In this document: piece after piece, positions 52,793 to 64,000 of the stretch
Layout: each line of letters opens with the position of its first letter
Position numbering within the stretch: position 1 is the first letter of the stretch
Assembly (NCBI GenBank): GCA_016715865.1
Contig: JADJXM010000010.1
Span: 62,001 to 126,000 of the forward strand
Length of the DNA stretch: 64,000 nucleotides
Origin: Acidobacteriota bacterium
GTDB taxonomy: Bacteria > Acidobacteriota > Blastocatellia > RBC074
Reading direction: 5' to 3'
Notes under the pieces: model-generated
Told to the model about the DNA's origin: nothing
The model's database searches: none
The model's input: only the letters and a program-made list of their open reading frames with translations
Position numbers and translations under genes: made by a program

Positions 52793-54043
52793 CTACGCCT
52801 GTTTTCCGCTCCACGTTCCGCGCGCGACGGCCGGGACGAAACTTTCGATCTCCTTCGGATCGAAAGCGATGGTGCGCTCTTCTTCAGCGCTCTTGTAGGC
52901 TGTCATGAGCAGTTGTGTCACTTCGAGGCCGTCATAGCAATTGATTTCGGGCTGGGTTCCATCAAGAAAACAATTGACGAAATAGCGATTTTCGCCTTCA
53001 TAGCCATATTCCGATGTTTCATTCGCAACAACAGGCATCAATCCCTGCTCTGCGTTCTGTTTTTCGACCAGATCCTCGCCCTCCGAGCCTCTCACGCGCC
53101 GGCTGAAGAATAGTTTGAGACTGGTGTCGAGCGAGTTGATCGAGAGCGAGTATTCCGGCCCAAGCAACTCGGACGTCAGGCGCAATCCGGCACCGACATA
53201 GCTCCATGAAGTCGTCACTTCAGCGATCAGCGGGTTGCCGACTTCATCTTTATATTCGATCGTTGCGCGGGCGAAATCCTCTGATGGCCGGGTCAGGTAA
53301 TCGACCTCTTTCCCCATCGTCTGTCGCAATTGTTCGGCATATTCGGGGCGCGACCATTTCAGACTGGCTATAGTTGCCGAGACCTTGAGAGGAGTAATAC
53401 TGTTTCGCGGTTTAGCCGGGTCGGTAAGCAGAAATCTCGCGACCTCGACGCTGTGACACATCATATCGTTGAGCACGCCGCCTCCCTGCAAATCTCCCTG
53501 CCAGAACCAGGGAGCATGCGGACCGCTGTGCTCCTCTGCGCACCTGGCCAGATAAGGGCGCCCAGTCAATGCGGCCGCGCGACGCCAGACGATCTCCCGC
53601 CCGCGAACGATACCGGGCTCGAACAACTGGTCTTCGAGATATCCGTGCAGCAGCCCCGATTCCTCGATCAGCTCCATGACCCGCCGTGCTTCTGCGGCAT
53701 TTCGCGCAAGCGGTTTTTCGACGGCGATCCCAACCAGATGGCTCTTACCGGCCTTGTTCGCCCTGATGATCGCCTCAAGGTTCTCGACACGTTTATGATT
53801 CGGCCCGCACAGCCAGATCGCATGAATATCAGGCGACGATGCCATCTCTTCGATCGAATCGAAAGCACGGCAATCACCAAGCCTGAGCGACCGCGCCAGG
53901 TCGGCAGCTTCCTGTGCCCGCCCCTTGTTGGGACTCCAGACTCCAAGTATGTCCGCATCCCTGACCGCTACAAATGACTGGATGTGAAACTTAGAGATGA
54001 ATCCACTGCCGATAAATCCTATTCCAAGACGTTTGGTTGCCAT
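52793..54043 (-). CDS. Gfo/Idh/MocA family oxidoreductase
   Basis: A 416-residue NAD(P)-dependent sugar or cyclitol oxidoreductase. The N-terminal Rossmann fold has GFIGSGF, CGPNH and the diagnostic VEKPLARN with the catalytic Lys; the C-terminal alpha/beta domain has a GVLNDMMCHSVEVARFLL segment with the conserved His/Asp area. It is exported in many relatives, but no signal peptide is visible here. Neighbouring DegT aminotransferase and GH2 genes suggest a pathway on a keto sugar. The exact substrate is unknown. Confidence 0.92.
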   Translation of the reverse strand: MATKRLGIGFIGSGFISKFHIQSFVAVRDADILGVWSPNKGRAQEAADLARSLRLGDCRAFDSIEEMASSPDIHAIWLCGPNHKRVENLEAIIRANKAGKSHLVGIAVEKPLARNAAEARRVMELIEESGLLHGYLEDQLFEPGIVRGREIVWRRAAALTGRPYLARCAEEHSGPHAPWFWQGDLQGGGVLNDMMCHSVEVARFLLTDPAKPRNSITPLKVSATIASLKWSRPEYAEQLRQTMGKEVDYLTRPSEDFARATIEYKDEVGNPLIAEVTTSWSYVGAGLRLTSELLGPEYSLSINSLDTSLKLFFSRRVRGSEGEDLVEKQNAEQGLMPVVANETSEYGYEGENRYFVNCFLDGTQPEINCYDGLEVTQLLMTAYKSAEEERTIAFDPKEIESFVPAVARGTWSGKQA

Positions 54044-54080
54044 AATTACTTCTCAATTGAAGGGATGAGAAAGATACGAG

Positions 54081-54240
54081 CACTCGCGGTTTAAGGCGCT
54101 CGCGGTTTTAGGGCGCTCGCTCACGCTCGCGGTTCCGTACGCTCGCAGTTTAGGGCGCTCGCTCACGCTCGCGGTTCCGTGTGCTCGCGGTTCCGTATGC
54201 TTGCGGTTCCGGGCTCACTCTTTCTACTTTCTACTTCTTC
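54081..54240. repeat. Tandem repeat of CGCTCGCGGTT words
   Basis: An approximately 43-base unit occurs twice in tandem (54097-54139 and 54140-54181), differing at a few positions, with partial copies on both sides (CACTCGCGG at the left, GTGCTCGCGGTTCCGT at the right). It is followed by TTTCTAC heptamers (54221-54238) that abut the TAA stop of the aminotransferase gene. The gap has no gene. Confidence 0.85.
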
Positions 54241-55542
54241 TTAATATGGCGGTTTCGATTCGAGCAGCGCTCTCTCCGCGCGCGACATTCCCTGGATTCG
54301 AATACGGTCATCCTCGAAATCCTGGAGCTCAACGATGTTCCGCCGGATCTTCTCGATTGCCGTTACGACATCCAGTGCGTCTTCTTCATCGCCCAGGAAG
54401 ATCTCATGCGGCAGCCAGACCGACTCCTCATAACCGGCGCGGACCGCTACCGGACAGTCGAAATTTCGATCGTGTTTCTGCCACGCTGGGTATTCCCCGG
54501 CGGCGAACTGGAAGAGCGATGAAAGGTAGACCGCTTCATAAAAGCGCCCATCGCATGGGATGCCTTCGGCTTTGAGCGCCGCCACGAAGGCATTGCGATG
54601 GATGCCGCCGAAACCTTCTGAATGAAATTTGAAGACGTAGTGATAGCTCGCCTGTCGGGTTATTCTCTCATCACGAGGGAGCAGAGAGATCCCATTGATC
54701 TGACCGAGTGAGCGTTCCATCGCCCTGGTGTTAGTTTCGCGGCGCAGGGTCTGTTCTTCCAACCTTTCCAGTTGGATGTTGAGGATCGCCGCCTGAAACT
54801 CTGTCATTCGATAATTATGGCCAAGAGCCGGGCGCCCCTTGCTCTCTCTTCGGGCCGGCCGACCGCAATTGGCAAGTCGGATTATCTGATCGGCCAGGTC
54901 GATATCACTGGTGATGACTATTCCGCCCTCTCCTGCGGTCATAAGTTTGCTGGTTTGAAAAGAAAAACTGCCGGCGTGCCCGATCGATCCGGCTCCTTTC
55001 CCCTTCCATTTTCCGCCGTGCGCGTGCGCGCAGTCTTCGAGCACGAACAACCCGTGCCGCTCGGAAATTGCCATCAGCCGGTCCATATCGGCGAACCTGA
55101 ATCCAAGGTGCACGGGAATGATCGCTTTGGTGCGGGGCGTGATCGCACCTTCGATCAGATTGATATCAAGGCAATATGTATCAGGATCGACGTCAACGAA
55201 GACCGGTACAGCGCCTGTGAAGAGCACCGCCGCCGCCGTTCCCTCCCAGGTGTACGCGGGAACGATCACTTCGTCTCCGAAGCCTGTTCCGGAAGCTTTC
55301 AAGGCCAGCTCGAGTGAAACTGTGCCATTAGACACAGCCACGCCGTACAACGCATCGTGCTCTTCGGCGAATCGCGCCCCGAATTCGCGGGCCTTGTCAT
55401 TGGGGCAGGGATAGCCGCCCCAGTTTCCGCTCTCGAGTACGTTCTTCAGCACCTCGGACTCTCTGTTGTCGTATATCGGCCATTTTGTGAAACGCCGGTT
55501 TCTGACCGGCGGGCCTCCGCGAATAGCCAGTTGATTGCTCAT
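54241..55542 (-). CDS. DegT/DnrJ/EryC1/StrS family aminotransferase
   Basis: A 433-residue PLP enzyme. The N-terminal segment with [18 protein letters not shown], the [14 protein letters not shown] loop, the [19 protein letters not shown] stretch with the conserved Asp and the Schiff-base Lys in [15 protein letters not shown] are clear. Members transfer an amino group onto keto sugars. Next to a Gfo/Idh dehydrogenase this forms a likely oxidise-and-aminate pair. ATG 55542 is 15 bases after the stop of the alpha/beta hydrolase gene, so they share a transcript. Confidence 0.92.
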   Translation of the reverse strand: MSNQLAIRGGPPVRNRRFTKWPIYDNRESEVLKNVLESGNWGGYPCPNDKAREFGARFAEEHDALYGVAVSNGTVSLELALKASGTGFGDEVIVPAYTWEGTAAAVLFTGAVPVFVDVDPDTYCLDINLIEGAITPRTKAIIPVHLGFRFADMDRLMAISERHGLFVLEDCAHAHGGKWKGKGAGSIGHAGSFSFQTSKLMTAGEGGIVITSDIDLADQIIRLANCGRPARRESKGRPALGHNYRMTEFQAAILNIQLERLEEQTLRRETNTRAMERSLGQINGISLLPRDERITRQASYHYVFKFHSEGFGGIHRNAFVAALKAEGIPCDGRFYEAVYLSSLFQFAAGEYPAWQKHDRNFDCPVAVRAGYEESVWLPHEIFLGDEEDALDVVTAIEKIRRNIVELQDFEDDRIRIQGMSRAERALLESKPPY

Positions 55543-55557
55543 TATCCCATCCAGTTT

Positions 55558-56469
55558 TTATCTGTTGAGCCACATTCTGATCGATCGAGTGACCATCTCA
55601 GAGGCATCCTGCTGCACGAAATGGCCTGATTTCGGTATCGTCACCAGAGTCAGATCCTGTTCCAGCCATTCCCAGGTGTCGTTCAAAGCGCCCGGAAGCA
55701 GCGCCGTGTCCCCCAGCCCGTGAATCATGAGGACGGGCATCTTCACTTTCACGACAGGCGATTTATCCTCCTGGTATGGCTCGCGCGGATAGTTGCGCTT
55801 GTAATAGTTCAGCATGGCCTCGAAATCAGAGCGCTTGAAGGCTTCGATATATTTCTTTTTGACCTCGGGATCCCTGACCCAGAAGGCCAGCTGCTCTGCC
55901 GTCATCATCTTGTGTGCATCGGGCTGCTGGAAATTTCTCGCGTACTGGCTGTTCTTCTGCTGTGCCGGATTGTTCGCCAGCTCTCGCGACAGACCACGCG
56001 GATGGGGGAGATTGCAGATGACCAGCCTTTCAACAATCTGCGGCATCATCATGGCTGTTGTCCATGCGACGGCGCCACCCCAGTCATGCCCGACGATGAT
56101 CGCTTTCTCTCGTCCAAGGTGCTTGATCACCGCCGCAACGTCCCCGACCAGCAAACGCATGTCGTAATTCTCGACTCCCTTAGGTTTGTCGCTCAGATTG
56201 TATCCGCGCTGGTCAATCGCCACTACGTAATATTCCTTTGACAGACCATCCATCTGATCGCGCCACGAATACCAGAAATCCGGGAATCCGTGAATCATTA
56301 CGATCAGCGGAGCGTTTTTCGATCCCAGAGCCGCATAATGAATCTTCACTCCATTGCTGTCCGCATACCCATGCTCGACTCTCGCTTCAATATCGTCACC
56401 CCCGGCCAGAACCATTGTAAAACTGGCGAACAGCACCGCCAGGCAAAATAGCAGCAGGCTCATCTTCAT
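55558..56469 (-). CDS. Exported alpha/beta hydrolase (epoxide-hydrolase/dehalogenase-like)
   Basis: About 303 residues with a signal peptide ([23 protein letters not shown]). The oxyanion loop is [10 protein letters not shown], the nucleophile elbow GHDWGG has Asp, as in epoxide hydrolases and haloalkane dehalogenases, and the catalytic His lies in [14 protein letters not shown] and GDTA near 250 hold the third acid region. I chose ATG 56469 with GGGGGA upstream over 56532. Substrate unknown. Confidence 0.88.
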   Translation of the reverse strand: MKMSLLLFCLAVLFASFTMVLAGGDDIEARVEHGYADSNGVKIHYAALGSKNAPLIVMIHGFPDFWYSWRDQMDGLSKEYYVVAIDQRGYNLSDKPKGVENYDMRLLVGDVAAVIKHLGREKAIIVGHDWGGAVAWTTAMMMPQIVERLVICNLPHPRGLSRELANNPAQQKNSQYARNFQQPDAHKMMTAEQLAFWVRDPEVKKKYIEAFKRSDFEAMLNYYKRNYPREPYQEDKSPVVKVKMPVLMIHGLGDTALLPGALNDTWEWLEQDLTLVTIPKSGHFVQQDASEMVTRSIRMWLNR

Positions 56470-56885
56470 ATATTTTCCCCCGTGTTTTGTAGATTTCACG
56501 CCAACAGAACCGATTACTCTTCGATCCGTCAAACGGACTCTTTTTCAAAGTGAATGTTAGTGATGTTGGTCTGACTTCGATAAGCTAAGGTATAGTCCGG
56601 AGGGTGTCAATCTTATCCCGGGCATCTTTCCCCCTCGTCTCCTGAATGATGCCAGACACTTCAATTGTGCTCATCAACTCCACTTTATTCTTTCAGTTAT
56701 CTCTTATTTTCAGCAAGATTTTTTGAAACTGCCTTTTCCTCAGGGTCGTCTTACTGGTCGTGAAGAGAAATGATCTGCTTTATCCCTTTTCTTCGCGGTA
56801 TTAAAAATACTTAAGATATCAGTGGAGCCCGAAGAGGTTGAAATCAGTTGAGAAGGAAGTGAGTCAAGGAAAAAGAGAAAACCAT
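56470..56885. other. Divergent intergenic region, no gene seen
   Basis: The space between the alpha/beta hydrolase and the large TonB receptor. It is AT-rich towards the receptor. Apart from short pyrimidine runs I see no repeat, RNA gene or convincing promoter motif. Confidence 0.5.
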
Positions 56886-59849
<2,964 letters not shown>

Positions 59850-59856
59850 GTTACTC

Positions 59857-59933
59857 AGAAAAGTAAAAAGTATAAAGTACAAAGTATAAAGGATGAATTC
59901 TTTATACTTTGTACTTTATACTTTTTACTTTCT
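59857..59933. repeat. Inverted repeat of AAAGTAT heptamers
   Basis: The left arm 59857-59891 (AAAGTAT, AAAGTAC, AAAGTAT at 7-base steps) pairs with 59900-59933, with a single base bulge, around loop GATGAATT. It lies 8 bases after the TonB receptor stop and 10 bases before the SDR start on the same strand, so it could terminate the first or hide the start of the second. Confidence 0.9.
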
Positions 59934-59943
59934 ACTTATACCT

Positions 59944-60729
59944 ATGGATCTCGGATTATCCAACAAAGTCGCGATGGTCTGTGCGGCGAGCAAGGGGCTT
60001 GGCAAGGCATGTGCTCTCTCGCTGGCCCGGGAAGGATGCCGTGTCTCGATCTGCGCGCGAACTTCGGCTGACCTGGAAGCGGCCCGTGCAGAGATTGCAG
60101 GTCACAGCGAAGTGCTCGCTGTCAGAGCGGACGTCTCTTCAAAAGAGGACCTCGAGACCTGGCATCAGAAGACCACGGATTGTTTCGGTGATGTCGATGT
60201 TCTGGTCACAAACACCGGCGGTCCCCCGGTCAAAAGATTCATGGATCTGACCGAAGAACAATGGATGGCTGGCGTCGAATCGACTCTTATGAATGTCGTT
60301 CGACTGACCCATCTGGTCGTGCCAGGTATGCAGGCCCGAAGATGGGGTAGAATCATTCACCTTACTTCACTTGTCGCCAAACAGCCTGTCGATGAGCTGA
60401 CCATCTCCAGTACTCTGCGTGCCGGACTCTCAGGCCTGACCAAAACGCTTGCCAATCAACTTGGACCTGACAACATCACCGTCAATGCGATTCTGACCGG
60501 ACACATCCTGACCGATCGCCAGTATGCCCTCGCCGATGTGCGAGTTAAGGAACATGGCATTACTTATGAACAGTATTTCTCTCAGGCGGCGTTGGAAGTC
60601 CCGCTGCGCAGGCTGGGTGAGCCACGCGAAGTCGGGGATGTCGTAGCGTTTCTGGCCTCTGATCGGGCCGGTTACGTCTCAGGTGTTTCATTGCAGATTG
60701 ATGGCGGCTTCATTCGCTCGACTCTCTAG
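59944..60729 (+). CDS. Atypical SDR, beta-ketoacyl-reductase-like, without YxxxK
   Basis: A 261-residue short-chain dehydrogenase-fold protein. The nucleotide motif is changed ([10 protein letters not shown] instead of TGxxxGIG), NTGGPP is present, and the catalytic tetrad is altered: Ser142 is in place, but the Tyr is Ser155 and the Lys is Arg159 (ISSTLRAG). This fits the divergent BKR-like SDR subgroup that lacks a proper active site. Activity is doubtful. I chose ATG 59944, because upstream codons in the same frame only translate the AAAGTAT repeat. Confidence 0.87.
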   Translation: MDLGLSNKVAMVCAASKGLGKACALSLAREGCRVSICARTSADLEAARAEIAGHSEVLAVRADVSSKEDLETWHQKTTDCFGDVDVLVTNTGGPPVKRFMDLTEEQWMAGVESTLMNVVRLTHLVVPGMQARRWGRIIHLTSLVAKQPVDELTISSTLRAGLSGLTKTLANQLGPDNITVNAILTGHILTDRQYALADVRVKEHGITYEQYFSQAALEVPLRRLGEPREVGDVVAFLASDRAGYVSGVSLQIDGGFIRSTL

Positions 60730-60734
60730 GACCA

Positions 60735-61292
60735 TCAGACCTTCATTATCTCTTCTTCCTTGTGTTTGCCTAATTCTCCGACTTTGGTGACGAATGCGTC
60801 GGTGAGCTTTTGCACTTCATCCAGGCCACTGCGTTCCTCATCCTCGGAGATCAGTTTGTCCTTAAGGGCCTTCTTGAGCTTCTCGTTGGAATCCCGTCGT
60901 ATGTTGCGCACCGAAGTCTTGTGGTCTTCAGCCAGGTCATGGACGACCTTGACCATCTGCTTGCGACGTTCTTCAGTCAGTGGCGGAATCGGAATGCGAA
61001 TCAGCTTTCCGTCATTTGAGGGGTTGACGTTGAGCTCTGAAGATCTAAGCGCTTTTTCGATCTCGTTGATGAGCGATGGATCGAATGGCTGAACCGTCAG
61101 CATCGAGGCTTCCGGCGCGTGGATCGTGGCGACCTGGTTGAGCGGCATAGGAGACCCGTAAGCCACAACGTGAATATTGTCCAGCAGACTGGTCGATGCA
61201 CGCCCGGTTCGAACGGTTGTGAGTTTATGGCGAAAGTCCTCGATCGCTTTCTCCATTCTCGTTTTGGTTTCCTGTTGAATCTCTTTGATCAT
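60735..61292 (-). CDS. frr: Ribosome recycling factor
   Basis: A 185-residue protein that, with EF-G, splits terminated ribosomes. The typical pattern is visible: [49 protein letters not shown] and a C-terminal helix ending in [11 protein letters not shown] 61292 has GGAGG 7 bases upstream. Last gene of the rpsB-tsf-pyrH-frr operon. Confidence 0.97.
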   Translation of the reverse strand: MIKEIQQETKTRMEKAIEDFRHKLTTVRTGRASTSLLDNIHVVAYGSPMPLNQVATIHAPEASMLTVQPFDPSLINEIEKALRSSELNVNPSNDGKLIRIPIPPLTEERRKQMVKVVHDLAEDHKTSVRNIRRDSNEKLKKALKDKLISEDEERSGLDEVQKLTDAFVTKVGELGKHKEEEIMKV

Positions 61293-61354
61293 ATTTATTC
61301 CTCCGATAATGACGAGGCTCAAATCCGGTACGAACTAGAAAAGGGAAGTGAGAT

Positions 61355-62119
61355 CTATTTCGATCCGCTCGATGTCGAGTAATCATCAGGTCTGACGATC
61401 GAACCGACCCGTTCCCCTAAAACCGCTCGTCGGATATTACCGGTTTCGGTCATGTCGAAAATTATGATCGGCAGCCGGTTCTCTTTGCAAAGTGAGATGG
61501 CGGAAGTGTCCATGACGGCCAATTCATCCTGAAGCACACGCATATAACTCAACTCATCTATTTTGACTGCGGTGGCATCTTTTTTAGGATCGGCCGTATA
61601 AACGCCACCGACTCGGGTTGCTTTCATGATCACATCCGCCTGGATTTCGAGCGCGCGCATCGCCGCTGCAGTATCGGTAGTGAAGAATGGTTGACCGATG
61701 CCGGCCGCGAAGATCACGATTCGACCCTTTTCGAGATGTCGAACCGCTCGCCGGCGAATGAACGGCTCAGCAACTTCGCGCATCTCGATCGCAGACATAA
61801 CGCGCGTGTATCCGCCAAGCTTTTCGAGAGAGTCCTGCAAGGCGAGCGCATTCATGACCGTGGCGAGCATGCCCATGTAGTCAGCCGATGCCCGATCCAT
61901 GCCCGAGGCGCTGGCCTTGATGCCGCGAAAAATATTTCCACCCCCAACGACGAGAGCCACCTCGACTCCAAGCGACAAGACCTCGATAACTTCTCCGGCT
62001 ACGCGCTGGACGATGTTCGGATCGATCCCATAGCCGACATCGCCCATGAGGGCTTCTCCGCTTATCTTGAGAAGGATCCGTTTGAACTGCGGAACTGCGT
62101 TTTCAACTGGTTCTGCCAC
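61355..62119 (-). CDS. pyrH: UMP kinase
   Basis: About 254 residues of the amino acid kinase fold, forming UDP from UMP and [42 protein letters not shown], and the GTGxP-like [17 protein letters not shown] region are diagnostic. I prefer GTG 62119 ([18 protein letters not shown]), because homologues start about ten residues before KRILLK; a TTG at 62158 is the longest start. Second last gene of the operon. Confidence 0.93.
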   Translation of the reverse strand: MAEPVENAVPQFKRILLKISGEALMGDVGYGIDPNIVQRVAGEVIEVLSLGVEVALVVGGGNIFRGIKASASGMDRASADYMGMLATVMNALALQDSLEKLGGYTRVMSAIEMREVAEPFIRRRAVRHLEKGRIVIFAAGIGQPFFTTDTAAAMRALEIQADVIMKATRVGGVYTADPKKDATAVKIDELSYMRVLQDELAVMDTSAISLCKENRLPIIIFDMTETGNIRRAVLGERVGSIVRPDDYSTSSGSK

Positions 62120-62219
62120 GATATATCGTTTCCGAAAGGCTGCTTCAGAGTCTTGCAATCGAAGTGGCCCGGGCGTACCTGCACGAGCCTTCTTCGATCA
62201 TCTTCGATAGACGGACGGT

Positions 62220-62879
62220 TTATTTTACTGCGGCTGCGACTTCGGCTGCGAAATCTTCCGATCGCTTCTCGAGTCCTTCGCCCATTTTATATCGCGTGAA
62301 CCTGCGGATATTGACTTTTTCACCTGTCTTTGAGGTCAGATGAGTGACCAGCTCGCCTACCGTCATGGACTGGTCCTTGACGAAAGGCTGTTCAAGCAGC
62401 ACCGCTTCGGTGAAGAATTTGTCGATCCGTCCCTGAATCATCTTCTCGATGATGTTCTCGGGTTTATTGGCGTTCTTCGGATCGGCCTTCGCCTGGTCGC
62501 GCGCGATATCACGCTCTTTTTCGATTAGTTCGGCAGGAACATCATCCTTGCTCACAAACTGCGGCTCGGATGCGCAGATGTGCATGGCCAGATCCTTGAC
62601 GAACTTCTGGAAATCATCTCCACGCGCTACGAAGTCGGTTTCGCAGTTAACTTCGACCAGCACACCGACTTTTCCGCCCATGTGAATGTAGGATCCGACA
62701 GTGCCTTCAGCGGCGATTCTGCTCTCGCGTTTCTTGGCGCTTGCCAGTCCGGCTTTACGCAGGATCTCGATCGCCTGCTCCTCATTGCCGCTAGCCTCGG
62801 TGAGGGCCTTCTTGCACTCCATCATGCCGGCGCCCGTCTTCTCGCGCAGGCTTTTCACCATTTCTGCAGTGATAGTCAT
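62220..62879 (-). CDS. tsf: Elongation factor Ts
   Basis: A 219-residue nucleotide exchange factor for EF-Tu. The N-terminal UBA-like part has [19 protein letters not shown]; the core has [19 protein letters not shown] with the TDFVA Asp-Phe pair that contacts EF-Tu. It is of the short type with a reduced C-terminal half. ATG 62879 has GGAGATAATTTCA upstream. It follows rpsB after a strong hairpin. Confidence 0.97.
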   Translation of the reverse strand: MTITAEMVKSLREKTGAGMMECKKALTEASGNEEQAIEILRKAGLASAKKRESRIAAEGTVGSYIHMGGKVGVLVEVNCETDFVARGDDFQKFVKDLAMHICASEPQFVSKDDVPAELIEKERDIARDQAKADPKNANKPENIIEKMIQGRIDKFFTEAVLLEQPFVKDQSMTVGELVTHLTSKTGEKVNIRRFTRYKMGEGLEKRSEDFAAEVAAAVK

Positions 62880-62964
62880 TGAAATTATCTCCTGGTTAAT
62901 TGACTGGATCGTCGTTATTTATCGGGCCGATCCTATCGTCATAAGTTATGATGACGCGTATTGA

Positions 62965-63008
62965 AAAGCGGCGCAGCCAAACTCATGATAGAAAGGCTGC
63001 GCCGCTTT
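62965..63008 (-). terminator. Hairpin between rpsB and tsf
   Basis: AAAGCGGCGCAGCC (62965-62978) pairs perfectly over 14 bp with 62995-63008, loop of 16 bases. On the minus strand it comes 35 bases after the rpsB stop and is followed by a short T-rich stretch. It may be an attenuator that sets the rpsB:tsf ratio, as in other bacteria. Confidence 0.8.
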
Positions 63009-63043
63009 GATTTGTAAACGGTAGATGCCGTTTCACTTAATGT

Positions 63044-64000
63044 TTAAGCCGACTCCACTGCGCTTTCAACAGCCTGTTCCAACGGTGCGCTTTCAACAGC
63101 CTGTTCCAATGGTTGGCTGGGCGTTGATTCCACTTCAGCTGGCGGGGCAGGGGGCGGCGTGCTCGGAGCGAGTGTCGCTTCCTGAGTCGCTTCCCGAGTC
63201 TCTGGCGCTGCTTGAGCCGCTGGCTGTTGTGCCGCCGGACCTGGTTGAGGCGCTTGTGGTGAAGGCTGTCTGCGATCCCCGCCGCGGTCTCCGCGTTCAC
63301 TTCGCCCGCCGCCGCGCCCGCCGCCGCGACCACGGTCGCGATCTCTGTCACGGTCACGCCCGCGTCCGCCTCGTTCGGCTCGTTCGCCTCGCTCCTGCTG
63401 CCGTCCGCCGGTTTCGCCGCCACCCGCCTTGGCCTGCTCGGCTGCAACCAGAGCTTCTTCAGCCTCTTTCTGCTGGGCCAGTTGCTGGCCTTCCAGTATG
63501 GCATCGGCGATTCTCGATGCAAAAAGTCTGACTGCTCGAAGCGCATCATCATTGCCGGGGATGACGAAATTCACGCCTTCCGGCGTGCAATTCGTATCGA
63601 CTACGGCTACAACCGGAATGCCAAGCCGATTCGCTTCCTTGACCGCTATCTCTTCCTTGTTGGTGTCGATGATGAAGATTGCATTCGGCAGCCGCTTCAT
63701 CTCCTTGATACCCGACAGGTTTTTTTCGAGAGCCAGTCGCTCGCGCTCGATCTGCAGCCGCTCCTTTTTGGCGTACTGCTCGATCCTGCCGTCAGCCTGC
63801 ATGGCTTCAATCTCTTTATATCGCTTGATCGACTTCTGAATGGTCTGAAAATTGGTGAGCAATCCACCCAGCCAGCGCTGGTTGATGTAAAACTGATTGC
63901 ATCGCAGCGCTTCTTCCTTTATCGCATCCTGCGCCTGACGCTTGGTCCCGACGAAGAGCACCGTTTTTTCAGTCCCTTCACCAGTCAGGCCGGATAAGAA
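63044..64000 (-). CDS. rpsB: 30S ribosomal protein S2 with long C-terminal extension (partial)
   Basis: The frame is open to the window end, so the N-terminus is missing; about 318 residues are visible. The S2 core is clear ([73 protein letters not shown]). After ADAILEGQQ comes an unusual tail of about 130 residues: a Glu/Ala helix, an Arg/Gly/Asp-rich RGG-like part, and a Pro/Ala/Glu tail with EQAVESA repeats. Most S2 proteins end near the core. First gene visible of rpsB-tsf-pyrH-frr. Confidence 0.95.
   Translation of the reverse strand, partial: FLSGLTGEGTEKTVLFVGTKRQAQDAIKEEALRCNQFYINQRWLGGLLTNFQTIQKSIKRYKEIEAMQADGRIEQYAKKERLQIERERLALEKNLSGIKEMKRLPNAIFIIDTNKEEIAVKEANRLGIPVVAVVDTNCTPEGVNFVIPGNDDALRAVRLFASRIADAILEGQQLAQQKEAEEALVAAEQAKAGGGETGGRQQERGERAERGGRGRDRDRDRDRGRGGGRGGGRSERGDRGGDRRQPSPQAPQPGPAAQQPAAQAAPETREATQEATLAPSTPPPAPPAEVESTPSQPLEQAVESAPLEQAVESAVESA
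63056..63111 (-). repeat. Direct repeat inside the rpsB tail
   Basis: CGCTTTCAACAGCCTGTTCC occurs twice, 27 bases apart, coding for the two EQAVESA copies near the C-terminus of S2. In-frame duplication of a 9-codon unit. Confidence 0.85.

Noticed and set aside
59893..59943. N-terminal extension of the SDR gene ([16 protein letters not shown])
   Set aside because: It is the translation of the AAAGTAT inverted repeat; the conserved SDR start is ATG 59944.

Overview
The window reads as a chromosomal segment of an uncultured-type Acidobacteriota, probably near Blastocatellia. The lineage call is inferred from gene content: a VWFA-related protein of the acidobacterial type (2700-3803), two Oar/TBDR-type TonB-dependent receptors with N-terminal carboxypeptidase-regulatory domains, one of them with poly-glycine loops, a WPQWRGP-type beta-propeller protein, adjacent bacillithiol genes bshB1-bshA, and many secreted metalloproteases and amidohydrolases. 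Base composition looks moderately GC and even. There is no transposase, integrase, phage gene, CRISPR array, rRNA or tRNA that I can recognise.

Layout. 1-2.5 kb: end of a repeat-domain protein, an HGSNAT/DUF5009-like acyltransferase and xthA. 2.7-5.8 kb: VWFA protein, then the bacillithiol pair bshB1-bshA. 6.1-12.1 kb: acyl-CoA dehydrogenase and three consecutive secreted amidohydrolases, only the middle one keeping the HxH metal motif. 12.2-15.5 kb: HAD hydrolase and DUF5117-type zinc protease. 15.8-23.4 kb: zinc-ribbon Ser/Thr kinase, DoxX, GH10 xylanase, a tiny Cys/Lys-rich peptide gene missed by length filters, and a TonB receptor. 23.6-31.7 kb: an M1-peptidase-like protein that has lost its catalytic residues, HIT protein, glutaminyl cyclase lipoprotein, EamA transporter, beta-lactamase-fold hydrolase, NtrC-type regulator and AlaX-type editing protein. 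31.7-34.5 kb: an uncharacterised three-gene envelope operon (zinc-ribbon/coiled-coil tail-anchored protein, Pro-rich single-span protein, exported Ppx/GppA-like protein). 34.8-39.5 kb: M48 protease, PQQ-type propeller, cation/proton antiporter, exported RidA. 39.8-46.6 kb: a hexuronate cluster (UxaE, mannonate-type SDR, LarA-family nickel epimerase), then a molybdopterin oxidoreductase and a fatty acid hydroxylase. 46.6-56.5 kb: secreted repeat protein, ispG, GH2 enzyme, Gfo/Idh oxidoreductase, DegT aminotransferase, alpha/beta hydrolase. 56.9-60.7 kb: large TonB receptor and an atypical SDR. 60.7-64 kb: the housekeeping operon rpsB-tsf-pyrH-frr on the minus strand.

The most distinctive feature is not a gene. 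At least ten intergenic spaces carry long, often perfect inverted repeats (stems up to 39 bp). Many are built from purine-rich words repeated every 7 to 9 bases (CTGGAAA, GTGATGA, AAAGTAT, GTGAAAA, CACAGAGA). Their sequences differ but their architecture is the same, and several run into the ends of the flanking genes and provide their stop codons. Functionally the genes suggest a heterotrophic plant-polymer degrader: xylanase, GH2 enzyme, TonB uptake, hexuronate catabolism and many exported hydrolases. A possible new metabolic module is the UxaE-SDR-LarA operon, where the LarA homologue could convert D-mannonate to D-gluconate.
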